A stretch of 64,000 nt of DNA, taken from contig JAVTVJ010000349.1 of NCBI GenBank assembly GCA_034509425.1, positions 372,001 to 436,000 of the forward strand. The letters run 5' to 3'. The position numbers and the translations under genes are program-made. A model generated the notes under the pieces. It was not told the origin of the DNA. It searched no databases and was given only the letters and a program-made list of their open reading frames with translations. Position 1 is the first letter of the stretch. Every line of letters starts with the position of its first letter. Shown in pieces: positions 37,646-50,400 of this stretch. The stretch comes from Eopsaltria australis (lineage: Eukaryota; Chordata; Aves; Passeriformes; Petroicidae).

Positions 37646-38724
37646 CAAGAATTAACAAATGCGAAATTTGTTTGAAGCTGCTGTGTAATAATTTCTGAGT
37701 GTTCAGACCAGGTTATTGGTAGGTTTTGAGTCTTTGCATTAAAAAACAACTGAGAGGTTTTGTGATTTCCTTTCTTTAACTTCTGGTTTTGGGAGGGTTC
37801 CCAGCTACCTTTCAGCATCCTTAGAGAAGACAGCCTGACACAGAAAGAACACCTTTAAATCTGTGCTTAGCTGCAGAGGAAACATTCCCCATGTGTGAAA
37901 GACTTAATACCAAACAGCTAACTTGGTGTCTTCTCCTCTGGGAGCATGATGTGGTGGGAATCCAGATAAAAATAATTACTAATGTTTAATCTCACTTAAG
38001 AAGGAGAGGATCTCTCTCCAGAAGGAGATTTGAGAAACTTCTTAAAGCATTTGTGCTTGGAAGACTTAAGTTATGTAAAATTGTACTAATAAGGAGCAAT
38101 TTAGTCAGCATATTGAACTGATTATTGATACATTTTCACAAGATTGCATTTTTTAGTAAATCAGGAGTTTCCGTCTTTTTTAAAGACACGAAAAGAATGG
38201 CTCAAGTTAAATCAGAGCACAGGAAGCAAGGTAAAATTGGATATCATTGCCTGTGAAAACACTGAGCTGAGAAACTATTCTGAAGCAGGACAGAAGCATT
38301 CCTGGCATGCATGAGATCAAAAGAACTCTCCTGCAGGTCTAAAAATGAACACTTGCTCTGTGGAGAGTAATTATTTTGGTAAAGCCAGCTGAGACACAGG
38401 ACCTTGTGGGACCAGAAGAAGTTACAACTAGCTTCATTATCATCGGAAGATCAAAAGATTTTAAGATAGATGAGCATGCCAGCTGCTCTCTCAGGAAACA
38501 CTGTCCCTTTGTTACAATAGCTTAACACTTCCATTTTAAGAAGGCTGTTATGTATCTATGTATGATTTGTATCTGAGTGATAGAAACTGCAGGTACCTGA
38601 ACATACTCAGACTTACTGAGAAAGTGCCTTCTCCCCTGAAGTAATGTTACCCGGATGTTACTTGAGTACAAGAAAAATATAAATAAACTGGAACAAGAAT
38701 GGCCAGGAGCTGCAACAGTTTCTC
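37646..38724. other. Unique noncoding DNA, no gene seen
   Basis: No recognisable repeat or exon between two CR1 copies. Confidence 0.5.
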
Positions 38725-39101
38725 TGCAAAAAGAGACTGAGGGAGTCGAGCTTGTTGAGGCTGGAGAGAGATGGCTCTTGGGGGGATCTTAATGCTGTCC
38801 TCAACTACCTAATGGAAGGAAATAAGAGACAAAAGAGATGGACTCCTAGAGGAAGAATGAGAGGTAATGGGCAAGAGCTGGAAGATGGCTGATTCCGGGT
38901 CAATGTCAGGAAAAAAACCTCACCAAGAGTGTGACCAAACACTCTAATGAGTTTCTAAAGAGGATGAGGGATCTCCATCCTTAGATATATTCGAAACTCA
39001 ATTGGAGAAGTCCATGAGCAGCCAGCACTAAGGGAACCTACTCTAAGCAAAGGAGTTTAAATTCCTTAAGGTCCTTCCAACCTACATAATTCTGTGATTG
39101 T
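38725..39101 (+). mobile_element. CR1 LINE, 3' fragment (sense)
   Basis: Sense CR1 3' region: 'aagagactgagggagtcgag' and 'cttgttgaggctggagaga' at the left, then 'agtttaaattccttaagg' and 'tccttccaacctacataatt', ending in 'ctgtgattg' at 39,100. It is 5'-truncated at about 38,725. The plus-strand orientation is opposite to most copies in this block. It ends only about 35 bp before the minus-oriented LTR at 39,136. Confidence 0.88.
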
Positions 39102-39135
39102 AAGCTGTGGATTACAATACAAGCAGGATCAATCA

Positions 39136-39634
39136 TGTAGTGTGTTTACCTTGGCTGGCTGCCTGTTGCTCTCTTTCTCTCTTCTCAACAGAACGGGGGC
39201 AGAAAATAAAATAGAAAAGCTCATGAAATGAGGTAAGTCATCTTAATATTCATTACTTCCCATTGGCAGGCAGATGTCCAGCCATTCTTTGGGCCTCCAT
39301 ACCTACACCAGTTGCTTGGAACCAAAGAGCATAACCACAGCTCCACCCTCATTTGCCTCCTTGCCCTGATCAGCTGATTGCAATGCCGCATGGTATGGAA
39401 TGTCCCTTAAGTCAATTTGAGTCAGCTGTCCTAGATGTGACCCCTAGCCTCTTTCTTACCCCCAGCCTACTGGTCTTTGGAGGGAAGGGAAAGCCTTGAT
39501 GCAGTGCTTGCACTGCTCAGAAAAAGCCAAAACATCGGTGTGTTTTCACTACTATTTTAGCAACAAATGCAAAGCACAGCACAGTATAGGATACTGTGAG
39601 GAAATTTAACTCCATCTTAGCCAGAGACAGTACA
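39136..39634 (-). repeat. Solo LTR, same family as the 12.3-kb provirus, minus orientation
   Basis: The minus strand begins near 39,634 with TGTACTGTCTCTGGCTAAGA, corresponding to the family's start. It continues through 'ctgagcagtgcaagcactg', 'aggctgggggtaag', 'ggacagctgactcaaatt' and 'cattccataccat'. It finishes in 'aaggtaaacacactaca' at 39,136, corresponding to the family's 'ggttaaacc...aca' end. These blocks match the LTR at 12,324-12,895 in order. Length is about 500 bp versus 572, so small deletions have occurred. No internal retroviral sequence adjoins it, which makes it a solo LTR. No convincing target duplication is visible. Confidence 0.78.
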
Positions 39635-41591
39635 CTGGGATATAACTGTGCAGGATACAGACTTGTTGCTTGAAAGGGATGTCCACAGGGATGCAGGAAT
39701 GGATCAAAGAATACAATTTACCCTGAACTGTGACAATAATGTTGTTCAGATACTTCTACTTATTTCTATTTCAATACAATTGATCTGACAACGCACAGCT
39801 GAAGCTGACCTTAGGATATACATACATGAGAAGACAATTAAATACTGTGCTCCCAATGTGCTAAGCATTGACTAAAATTTAACTGAAAGAACTTGGGCAT
39901 GGCAAGGATAAATTGCCTAGGAAAAACCCCTAGAATTAACTGATTTTTTTCACATGTTAGTATTGATTGGACTGCTTGAGTGGTGAGAATTGCAGAACAG
40001 CAAATCCAATTAGCAATTTTTAAAATAAGCAAACAAGCTTTGGTGGCCAAAGCTTGGTTTTATTTTTTTTCCTCCAAGGTCTGCTTCCCAGCTTTAATAC
40101 CTAGTCCCCAAATGTACTGCTGAGTACATTCAGTGATAATTCAGGATCTACCTCCCAAATGCTTTTGAATTTTCTATAGCACAATGGGTATTGTTTATCT
40201 TAATCAAACTCAGTCTTCTCAGTTTTAAGGTGCACCTCCCTAACTCTGTTCTTCTGCCTTCCTGACAGCTTAGTATTCACAGAGGTGTGCCTATGCAGCC
40301 AGGAGCAGTAGATTTGTTCAAACAGAAAAAAAGCCAGCCTGGCATCTGATTTAGAGAATTGGTTTAGGATGGGTTGTCTAGCAAGCACATCACACACTAG
40401 GGGTCTCTGATTATACATCAGACTTCTCCACAGTGTTTACTGAGGAATGGAGGCAGAAAGCAAAAAAAAAAAACCAAAACCAAAACCAAAATAAAACCAA
40501 AACCAACAAAAAACAACCACCACAAACTGATATTTTTGAGAGGCATTTTCACTATCTTTCCTAAGGACAGTTGAGTCAATATCTGGTGAAGAAGGAACTC
40601 TGACTTGCTGAATACAGATTATTTCTTAATGAACAGGGTATATAGTGTGAAGAATATGATCTATAGAGAGTCTGTAGAAGAAACCATTGTTAAAGAAACA
40701 GCAAAAGACATTAAGATCTATAGAACTGAATTCTCTGTGTTATGGGGTGCATAGATGAAATCAGCTGACTATGCAGGTGGAAGATAATTTCCACTTTTTA
40801 TTATTCAGACAGTTAAAATTCAGACAAAGTTTATTTATGACTAGTTCAAACTAATTTGTTCTGTTGCCAATTCTTTTAGCTTAAACTAGCTCTTCTCTCT
40901 CCCTCTCATCTGTCACCCTGATGATTTTACAGGCTGATTTCTATATTTTATTTCCTGAATTAAATGAATGTATTTTTTTCTCAAGTGTCATTTCCAAACA
41001 TAAGGTCTTCATTCAGTTGCCCATTTCTAGCAAGATTTCTCTGCACACATTCCAGTCTAAATTGATCTCTCTTGAAATGGATGAATAAAACTATGATGCA
41101 TATGAGTGATCACTAAAGGTTTAAACAATGGTAATGATTGCAAGATGAAATTAGACTACAACTGGAAAGCTTTTCAAGGTGTTTAATTCTAGTGGCTGAG
41201 TAAAAAAAACATTATCTAATCATAGCAGAAGTAATTTTTGGCTTTTCTTGAGTCAAATGCCTTAGATGAACTTGCAGTGTAAAATTAAAAGAAAAAAAAA
41301 TCTATTTTGACACTAGGACTTTCTCTACTGAGCTATTTCAGGTGACAAAGTAAAAATAAGCACCCCAAACCTATCTTTATATGTAGAGTTTCAGTACAAA
41401 TGCTATTTGGACCAAGGAAAGAAGAAGAAATTGAGGATTAGTAGATAAAATATTTTTATTGTTTCTGTATGAAAAAATATTTTTCCACACTTTGCATTAT
41501 GTGAACTATAGAGAACTCACATAGGATATGTAGACTGGTGTCAGGTCACAAACAAAAATAATGAGTAAATGAAGGATTCAGAAGTGTTGCT
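39635..41591. other. Unique noncoding DNA, no gene seen
   Basis: No recognised repeat family beyond the A-rich tract listed separately. The 70-73-codon minus frames (39,838-40,050 and 40,200-40,418) lack recognisable domains. Confidence 0.5.
40462..40518. repeat. A-rich low-complexity tract with CCAAAA repeats
   Basis: A12 (40,462-40,473) is followed by about six imperfect 'ccaaaa' units. It may be the decayed poly-A-like tail of a retroposed sequence, but no retrogene is recognisable on its 5' side. Confidence 0.85.
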
Positions 41592-41960
41592 TGGCAGGTG
41601 GCTGAACATGAGCCAGTGTATGTCCAGGTGGCCAAGAAGGCCAATGGCATCCTGGCCTGTGTCAGCAATAGTGTGGCCAGCAGGACCAGGGTGGGGATTG
41701 TCCCCCTGTACTCAGCACTGGTGAGGCCACACCTCGAGTGCTGTGTGCAGTTCTGGGCCCCTCACTGCAAGAAAGACACTGAGGGGCTGGAGCAAGTCCA
41801 GAGAAAGACAACAGAGCTGGTGAAGGGTCAGGAGCACAAGTCCTGTGAGGAGCAGCTGAGGGAGCTGGGGTTGTTTGGCTTGTTTAGCCATGGCAGGGGG
41901 CTTGAACCAGATGATCTTTAAGGTCCCTTCCAATCCAAATAATTTTATGATTTTATATTA
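41592..41960 (+). mobile_element. CR1 LINE, ORF2 C-terminus plus 3' end, internally deleted
   Basis: The plus strand has an uninterrupted frame (41,598-41,921) giving the last part of CR1 ORF2. Peptides such as [36 protein letters not shown] and [17 protein letters not shown] are visible. At about 41,888 ('cttgtttagcc|atggcaggg') the sequence skips the usual 3' region and resumes at the very end of the element ('gatgatctttaaggtccctt', 'ttttatgatttta'), so the 3' region is mostly deleted. Lower divergence and an open frame make it one of the younger CR1 copies here. No function is expected from this fragment. Confidence 0.9.
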
Positions 41961-43853
41961 TCACAAATCATTTAAGCCAAACTTTTTTTTCCGGAGAGGA
42001 CTATTATGGATCTTAATGCCATGGCACTCACTTTATTATGGGTTTCTTTCCAGAGTTTGCAGAAACACATGATAAAAAAAAGAAAAAAATAATTTGCTTA
42101 ATAAAGACTCATCCATGGTCTGTTACTGTTACTTTAGGATATCAGGAAAAAAATTGAGTAGTTAGCATGAAAAAAATCAGAGAAATTAATATGGTGATTT
42201 AATGATGAATGCCCCCATTTTCTGTATTAAAGAACTGCAATCACCAGTGCTTACATTCAAATATCACATGAATGGCATTTAGAATGGATAGTCAACCCAA
42301 GACAGCAATCATTGCAAATCAAACTTTTCCTAAGCCTCCTACTTAAAAAAATCACAGATCTAGTAGAAATATCAAACAAAATAAAAAACCCAGCAGAGAT
42401 AATTTAAGCTCTGAAACTGTAAATTTCTGAAAAGTTCCTTGTGGGGGAAGTTATTAAACAACATGCCTAAAAAGAGCTGTTGCCACCTCACTCACTGTCA
42501 TGTTGTACAGTTTTAGGGCCCAGATGATGCTGTGTTGGCATTTTGGTTTTGATCAGGAGATGAGTTATTCGAAACTGATTTTTATTTGCAGAACTTCTGA
42601 CTAGTCAAATATGAACAATTTGATATAGAAACTGGGTTATTTTTATCTTGACTTTTCCTCCATCCCTCTTGATATTAATGGAAACTTGGGTCAAAGCTCT
42701 AAACATAGATGAAACATAATTGCATGCAATTCTCATGATTTGACATATCTATTGCTACACCATTAGAAAATACCATTATCCCAAGTATCTTCCAGCAATT
42801 TTCCCTCTGCTCTTTCAGTGTTACTAATTTGTGATTTTCAGTATGGCTTGTTTTAGTAATATTGACAAGTGCCATACAACCACTCAATCAAGCATATCAA
42901 GTCCTTTAATTTGGCCTAATTCAGGCATCAATGAAAGGTGTGAAGCTTTTACATTTGCTCTACTGAAACTAATGTCCATCAGAAAGCAAATTGATTTTCG
43001 GTTTCAATACAAATCAAAATTTCATCACATGAAAAAATGTTGTCAACCCTGCTAAATTGGTAATGAATGAACAAAGTAAGGTGTTATTCAGCGAGTGCTG
43101 AATATCTGCCTCACATTTTCCTTTTCATTGGTGTATAATTTCTAGCCATTCAAAGTAATTTTCTAAAAGATGGAAAGCCTCAGTCATTTTTTGTATGTCT
43201 ACTTTGTTGAATACTTCAGATATATCTTTAGCTCATATTCTATATTATGGTACTTCATATAGACAAAAGGGATTCTTTGTTATAAACCTTTCTGATCTGG
43301 CAAATAGCCAAATGCAAGAGAAAAAGAAGGTAAAGTGTAGAGAACATATCTCTACTAAACTGTGCATCCCAAATGTGACTCCAGCTTCCATTTTATGAAA
43401 GATACGTCGTGGCTTGCACAGAAACAACTTACAACAGTCTTGAAAATCAAATAAGAAAGCATGATGATTATGTCTATGTGTCTAATTCCTTTGTTTAAGA
43501 AAGTTGTAATTCCCCTAACAACACTGATTAAGAGACATGTCTGCTTTTGTTCTCTTTATATTATTAGTGATCTAAGTAATCTTAAACTGTTCTACAACAA
43601 TTATAGTGTAAAGACTGAGAAATATCTGGTATTGCTTTTAGTTAATGTTTTTACTTATCTGAAATTCTGCAAGTAATACAAATAGAATAGGGTCAATCAG
43701 TTAATCCTTGATATCATCTCTGTAACATTTTCAACACATTAATCTTTAGGGTGTATTTTCTGTGTCTTGATCTATGCCTGGAGATCTACATTGCTTCTAA
43801 CAGGCTTATGAGCAAGTTGTTAATACCACAGAAACATTTGCTTTATAAAACTA
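41961..43853. other. Unique noncoding DNA, no gene seen
   Basis: AT-rich, without recognised repeats or exons. Confidence 0.5.
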
Positions 43854-44419
43854 TGTCATGGTTCAGGAATCGTATTAGTGTCCCCTCTACCATGAAAAGA
43901 CACAAGCTGCTTCTGCTCCAACCTCTTCCAGTGAGAGACAAAAGGCAGAGATCCCAAGTAGAGATAAGAAATAGCAATGCAGTAAGAAAACCAACAGTAA
44001 CAGCAACAATATTAAGAACTAAAGTATACAAAAAGAGGGTGATTCATATCCAAAAAATGCTCACTGACTGACCAACCTGACCTGGCACTGTCTGACACAT
44101 AGAACAAAATGGCCTCTGGACCCTCTGCACGAGCATTTCCCCTCCAAGACCAAGACAGTGAAAACCAATGGCAGACAAACCCTCTGGCTGGGACTCCAGT
44201 GGAGTTACCCCACGGCTCCATTTGCCACTCACTCCCCCAGAAAAGGACAAAATGAGCCACCTTTTTCCTCCACCTGAAGCCATGCCCACCTTCTCAGAAG
44301 TGAGAATCCCCTACTCCCAGCCCCAGCCACGGTGTCACCTACACATGCCCACATGGCTCTAGGTTCTGCCCCCTCATGCCCTTGGCTGAAATAAGGACAA
44401 GCTAATGTCCTATAAAACA
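43854..44419 (-). repeat. Probable solo LTR of an endogenous retrovirus, minus orientation
   Basis: On the minus strand the segment ends in 'cctgaaccatgaca' at 43,854, the 'aaccatgaca' terminus seen in avian ERV LTRs. Before it lies a pyrimidine-rich and 'cctctcactggaagaggttgg'-like stretch. At the other end the minus strand begins near TGTTTTATAGGACATTAGC at 44,419. Length of about 566 bp is normal for an LTR. The 8-mer TATAAAAC lies at both edges (43,844-43,851 and 44,411-44,418) and could be a target-site duplication, though it would place the ends off the usual TG/CA. Open frames on both strands (106 codons plus; 82 and 81 minus) are incidental. Confidence 0.55.
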
Positions 44420-47400
44420 ATTAATTGCAACAAACAATTTGCAATGTCTGCAGAGCACTGTTCATTTATGCAGAAACTAAACTATTAAGCTGATCTTATT
44501 TAATTAAATCTGCCCTGTTCAAGATTTTCCCAGGAAATCTCTACACTGAATGAGTATCTTCATGGCCTTCATGTTTATTGGCTGTACTGTGATATTTTTC
44601 AGTGCAACGCCCCATTGATTTCTAGGAAGGGCATCTTAGGAGCAGTGTGTGCTGCCTAACAAGTGTTAGAATCCTTAACAGATTCACCAGCTGTAGAGCA
44701 TCCATCTTACTTTATGTGGTATTAAGACATCAAAATCTAGTAGAGTTAGATAAAGCATGTATTAGAAAGGTCTGATCCTGGTCCCTGATTGAATTGTATT
44801 TATCATGTCATTCTCCTTGATTTCCACAAATCTAATTTATTTTCAGATTAAAAAATTTCTATCCAATTAATAAAAGTTACAATATTTAACTGCCATCAAA
44901 TATAGATCTATATTCACACACTGATTAATTTACAACTTAGTTTGCATTTCCAGCTCAGCTAGTTCTGTCTCTGAGACTCAGGTAGGCTCTTGAAATGTTT
45001 CCTTTTCATTTCAGAAATCTTCAACTAAATCATGCTAAAACTGGAACAGGGTTTAGCCATCCTCCAGCCCTTTCTCTTTCATCCATTCTTAGCTGCAACA
45101 TGATTGAGAAGCACCTGAAATTGCACACATACTTGCTGAAAATGTTTTGAAAGATGCCTTTATCCATTCTACTCAACAAGTTTTTTGCTGTTTCATTCTC
45201 CTAAGATATATGGAAAAGCTGGCTTTTCAGAAATCCCAAGACAACGGCCTGGACCTTATTTGTCTCAGTTCTTGCATAAATGATCTAAAATCGAACTTTT
45301 CAATGTAGGATGGACAGAGCCATCCTTACATAAGACTGGAAATAAAGGCAAAAGAAGACTTCACATTGTCTTTGGAAGTGTAGCTGCAGTTGTTTTGCTT
45401 TGGAGAAAGGATGCTTAATCTGGATCATAAATGAATGAAGATATTTGATTCATAAACTTGAGCATATTTATAGTAGTTGGGATGCACTTAAGATTTCCAG
45501 TTAGTTGACTGGAATTGGTCCACCACTCAGTGTGCAAACAACTTTTAGATTCCCCTTTAGAAACTGGATACATAGAAGGGAATATGTGTGAAGTCTTTTG
45601 CAGGGAGACATACCAGTTTTCTGAAACACACAGCTCTCAGCAAATCTTAGCCAGAACCTCTGTAGCCCCACTAGGAAGGTACATGGTAGAGCCGGTTCAA
45701 TCCTGTCTGACTTGAATATGCCTGACTCTTTGGTGGAATCTAGTCCTTAGCCTGTGTGAGGCTGGAATATTTCTGTCCTCATAGATGTTTTCCGTGATTC
45801 AGGAGTAATAGATACTGTGTTTCCAGAGGTCATTTACACACAGGGTAAGATCAAGGTGACTCCAAGGACATTTAAGGAAGGGTTGGTCTCTCCCACAGCA
45901 CTCACCGTTCCTTTTCTCATGCAGCTGTGAACAGAAATGCTAAGTCCCATCTCCAACCATTTACCTCTCCATTTTCCTGTGATAGGAATTGTCTCACTTT
46001 GGGTTAGTTTCTTCCTGTTGTGGCATCATATTCAATTTTTTCTGAATTTCTTTCTTAGGTGGAAAGTCATATATAAATGGAAATAAAATCAGTAAATATA
46101 GTTTAGTTTTGACCTAAAATCCAGTCGTGGTCTCCCCATTTCAGAAGCCCATTGCTGTGGAGTAGTTTTCTATTGTGACAGCATTTCATTAGCTTGAACT
46201 GAAAGGGCAAGAATTATGTGTGCCTGTTAAATCTGAACTGGAGGAAGCTATTTGTGCTGATTTTGGTATTCTTTCTAACTCCAAAGCAGGATGAGACCTG
46301 CTTTTTTCTTATGAACTTTGACAATGAGCTTCTGTCCATCTGTGTTCAAAATGTTTAAGCCTGATACTTTTGTTAAATCCATGGGTAAGTGTTCTGTGTA
46401 TGTTTTTGCATGTAGATTTACTATGTGGATTTTTATCTTCCTTGATGCCCAATGTAAAAATGTGTGAAGTGAAATCAACTCCATTTTTTATTTCAAATGT
46501 ATCCTGTAAAGTTTATTTAATTCATCAAGACCTCTGAAGCCCTCAGGGGGATAGAAAATAAAAAAAGGATTCATAAAGTAATTAAGGTTTTTTAGCCAAG
46601 CAAAAGAACTAAAAAAGCAGTATTATTATTAGAATGCTGAAAGTGAAAAAAAAAGAAAATGCTTTAAAGAAGGCTCTTTCAAAAGCTGAAAGATTATCAG
46701 ACAAGGTCATCATTTAGGGTTATATAAGGGTGGGTTCCTATGGGATTCTAAACACAGACATCTGAGTCTACATTAGTAGAAAAGTAAATCCAGTAGTAAA
46801 TCCAACAGCATTAGTGGTGCTTGGGAATTTTGAAGTGAATGTTACATCAAACCATTCTTACAAGATGGAATGGAAAGTGATGTGGAAAGAAAGAACAGCA
46901 AAATGTCAATGGTATGGTCTCTTGAGCAAAAGGTTTACAGGATATTTTGTATACTGTATACAAAAGCACAGACCTCTGGAAGCAAAATCATCTCTTGAGT
47001 CCAGAAATATCAGTATTGTAAATTTACCTCAACATCTATGACAGTTAACTAAATGACTATTATGATGTTATTCACAGAATCAGAAATATCTCATCCATTC
47101 CTGCAAGTGAGAAATATTCGCCATCTACAAGGATCTTCTCCTTATTCCTCTTCTTTTTAATTTATATTTCTGGAGCCATTTCTCTGGTTCTGAGAATACT
47201 CTGCAATATTGTAGTGTGATTCTAGAACTGGTTTCATCCACAGGGACCAGTCTGAGGTTTTAAAGATACAAAACAATTTAGGTGAAAGTGTGCTCCCAAT
47301 TTATATACTGGAGTTTTAACATAGCAAAACAGAGAGAAATAAATACTGTTGTGCTGATGGAAAAGGGAGAAGGTACTCTATAATATACAGATACTAGCAT

Positions 47401-50400
47401 TTAATCCTGAAAATGCAATAAACTGTCCCATGCCATCTTCTTGTTTGGATTCTTTGATAATGATCACCACTGAAGGAGGCAATGTTGGCATGATGGTCTG
47501 AGATGAGAATTGTGAGTTATATTGCAAACTGTTTCAGAGAGGGCTGGTGACTGAAATATTATCAAGATGAAGTGTTGTACGCTAATCTTCTTTTGTACTT
47601 GAGTCTTCCCTCAAAATCCAGGCCTGTGACCTTGCTGACATGGGCTGTGGTAACAAATCTCTTTCTAAATCATATTAATTTAATTGTAATGAAAATATAA
47701 TTTGTCTGGGAGATGGGGAAAGGGGAAGCTACTGCCTCCACTGTCCTGTTTTATAAAGTCAGGCAAGGGCTAGAGTTGTATCTTGGTCCAACAGTTTAGA
47801 TGTGCTTGACAGCTTGTCAGCTGTTGCCATAGAAAGGGAAGAAGGTGTTGAAGGGAAGTTGGGTAACAGAGAATGAAGAGATTAGTTCCTATAGGTGAAA
47901 GATTACATCAGTGATAGGTGCTGAGAAACTTTATGTTTCTACCCAAACTGAGTTGTTTTATTTGTGAGCTGAAAGTAGAACACTCTTTTTAGCAATATAG
48001 TGATCCTCCCTTGTTTTGGACAAAGATATTCAAAATAATTTTGAATACTCCTAATGTGAGAACTCTGTCACATTTGACACAGAATTTTGAGCACAGGCCC
48101 TTTGTCTAGGCTAGGTATTGACATAGGAGAAGATGGGGGACTACAGTGTCCAGTACGATGCTGATAGCTCAGTCATACTGACTGCAGTTTACCTTTAAGA
48201 GCATCAGCTTATTTGGGACCAAAAAGAAATAAGTTTCCTCTGAAGTTCTCTGTGCCTGATTATTATTTTTACCCCAGACTGAACATTTCTCTCCCTCTGC
48301 AGCTGGAATTTTAATTGTCTGTTCTGTTCCTGTAACAGCTGCTAAGAAGCTTTGCTCTTCCCCTAGCTACTCTATTACAGCTACATAGCACCAAATGCAG
48401 TTAATTTTTTTATCCCTGAATACTTAATTTTTATCTCATTTCAGTTAACTTTGTTTCTTAGGAAATGAATGCAGCCTTAATGTGGTTTAAAAGTGTTGGT
48501 GGTTTTCTCAGATTGACAAGCATTGGCATACTGGCATGTTGAAGCTCTGTTTGTAGATGATCCTGAAGTGTAATGAGGACACGCCAACATTCATCCTTGG
48601 CATGCTAGATTTGTGCAAGGAAAGCAAGTTGCCTTGTACATGTGTTTTGCAATACTGTAGGGAAAGCTGGCTCTAACAGATGAGGAAGAAGATCTATTGA
48701 TGTTTCAATACTGTAAGCTGTAAATGCCTTTCAGAGCCACCACCTGCACATTTCCTCAGGTTGAGCATTATCTCCCCTTGCCCAAAACAGAATAGTTTCT
48801 CCTCATGGAAGGCCAGCAACATGTCCTTTCCAGGCATCCCCTGATCAAATTCAAATTCTGGGATCTAGTCCAGGCATTCATGGTGGGATTTGGAGGTTGG
48901 CCAGTACACACATTGTGCTGTGCATTTCCTTATCTGAAGAGACAGCTAGCAAATGCTGTTTTAAGAACAAGTCCCTTTTCTCTCTGTTCATTTGATTTTT
49001 TGAGTTGCACTGCTCCTGTGTCTCTGAAGCTGATTGGAAGGCCTGAGAAAGAACTGTGAATAAGTCAATCAGCAAGCTGTGTCCTAGATATTGACTTCGG
49101 CTACTATTAGGAGTATTTAGATTCAGGAGCAAGTGCTCTCATTGGCTGCCAAAGGACAGGATTACTTACTAGAAAAATAGGTCTGACAATCTGCCTCACA
49201 GAGAAAATACATCTGGGCCCACATTATGTGTGTGGCCATCTTGGAAAACAAATAATCAAGGCCAATTAAATGGAAAGTATGATCAATACAGATATTTGCT
49301 TACTGTTTACAAGTAACTAATACTCCAAATATGCTCAAAATTAAGGATCTGCATGTATTCTGTGATCCCTGACTGGAAATGGCAGATTAGCACTTAGTTT
49401 GCTGGTAGTTTAAGAATGGCACAGAGTAATGCCTGCTCTGTAGATGCTAAGGAAAAACTATGTTAAAATAAAAGCATAATTTCACCATTATCAAACAGAC
49501 ATTACCGGTATTATTTTACAACTTTGTTCTGTATTCAGGTAAAAAGACAAATTTAAAAAACCTGTTGCACTATTATTTAATATTCTATCTCCTTCTATAT
49601 TATAATACCTAATAATTTTCTATTTCCTCATTATTTGTTTCAGGGAGCCTACCCATCTTTTAGAGAAGATTTTAGGGTTCAGTCGTTCAAAAGTTACAAG
49701 AGATTTTGTCTGCCTTATATTGTTTAATTAATCAGAGGTTACATAAAAAGAGTTTTCAAGAATGAATAAACACTTTCCCATGAAATCAAGGTCTTTTGGC
49801 CACCTAAAGTTCGAACAGCCAAAACAGAGTAATGTCAAAGTCTCCAGTCATTTTTGAGCAAGTCATATTCTTTTCTTGACTTTCTAATGTCTTTCCTCTT
49901 TAATTTCCTCTTTTGCATCTCTCTGTTCTCCACTCTGTCTTCCATGTGTTTCTTCTTTCTGTATCCTACAGGATTCCTCTGCAATTCCCCTCATACCTTT
50001 CTTTGCAGATTAATTATTTATTATCAGGAAGCCTGCATATGATTTTTCAGATGTCTGATTTAATGATCTCAAAAATGTGTCAGCAAAACATGCTATTTTG
50101 AAAAGGTTAATGATGGAGTATCACCATTATCTATGTTAAGCCTGCTGGTGAAGTCTGAACTCATCCCAGGTTAACAGCAGGTAATTCCAGGTATCCCAGT
50201 CCGTGGCAGAAACAGGATCTAGTCATGACCCTAGAGCAAGGAAACTCATAGCAGTGCTTATTCTACACCGTTCAGGAAATGAGGCATACAGGAAAAGAGA
50301 TGGATGTGTAGAGTGAATAAGAAATACTTCTGTTCTTGGAAGTAAACCTGCATTTTGGTCAGCCCTGAAGTGGTCAGGCAAGTAGACTATATGGTAATTA

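Noticed and set aside
44012..44362. Overlapping frames of 64-82 codons on both strands
   Set aside because: Open on both strands inside a GC-richer LTR. No conserved domain.
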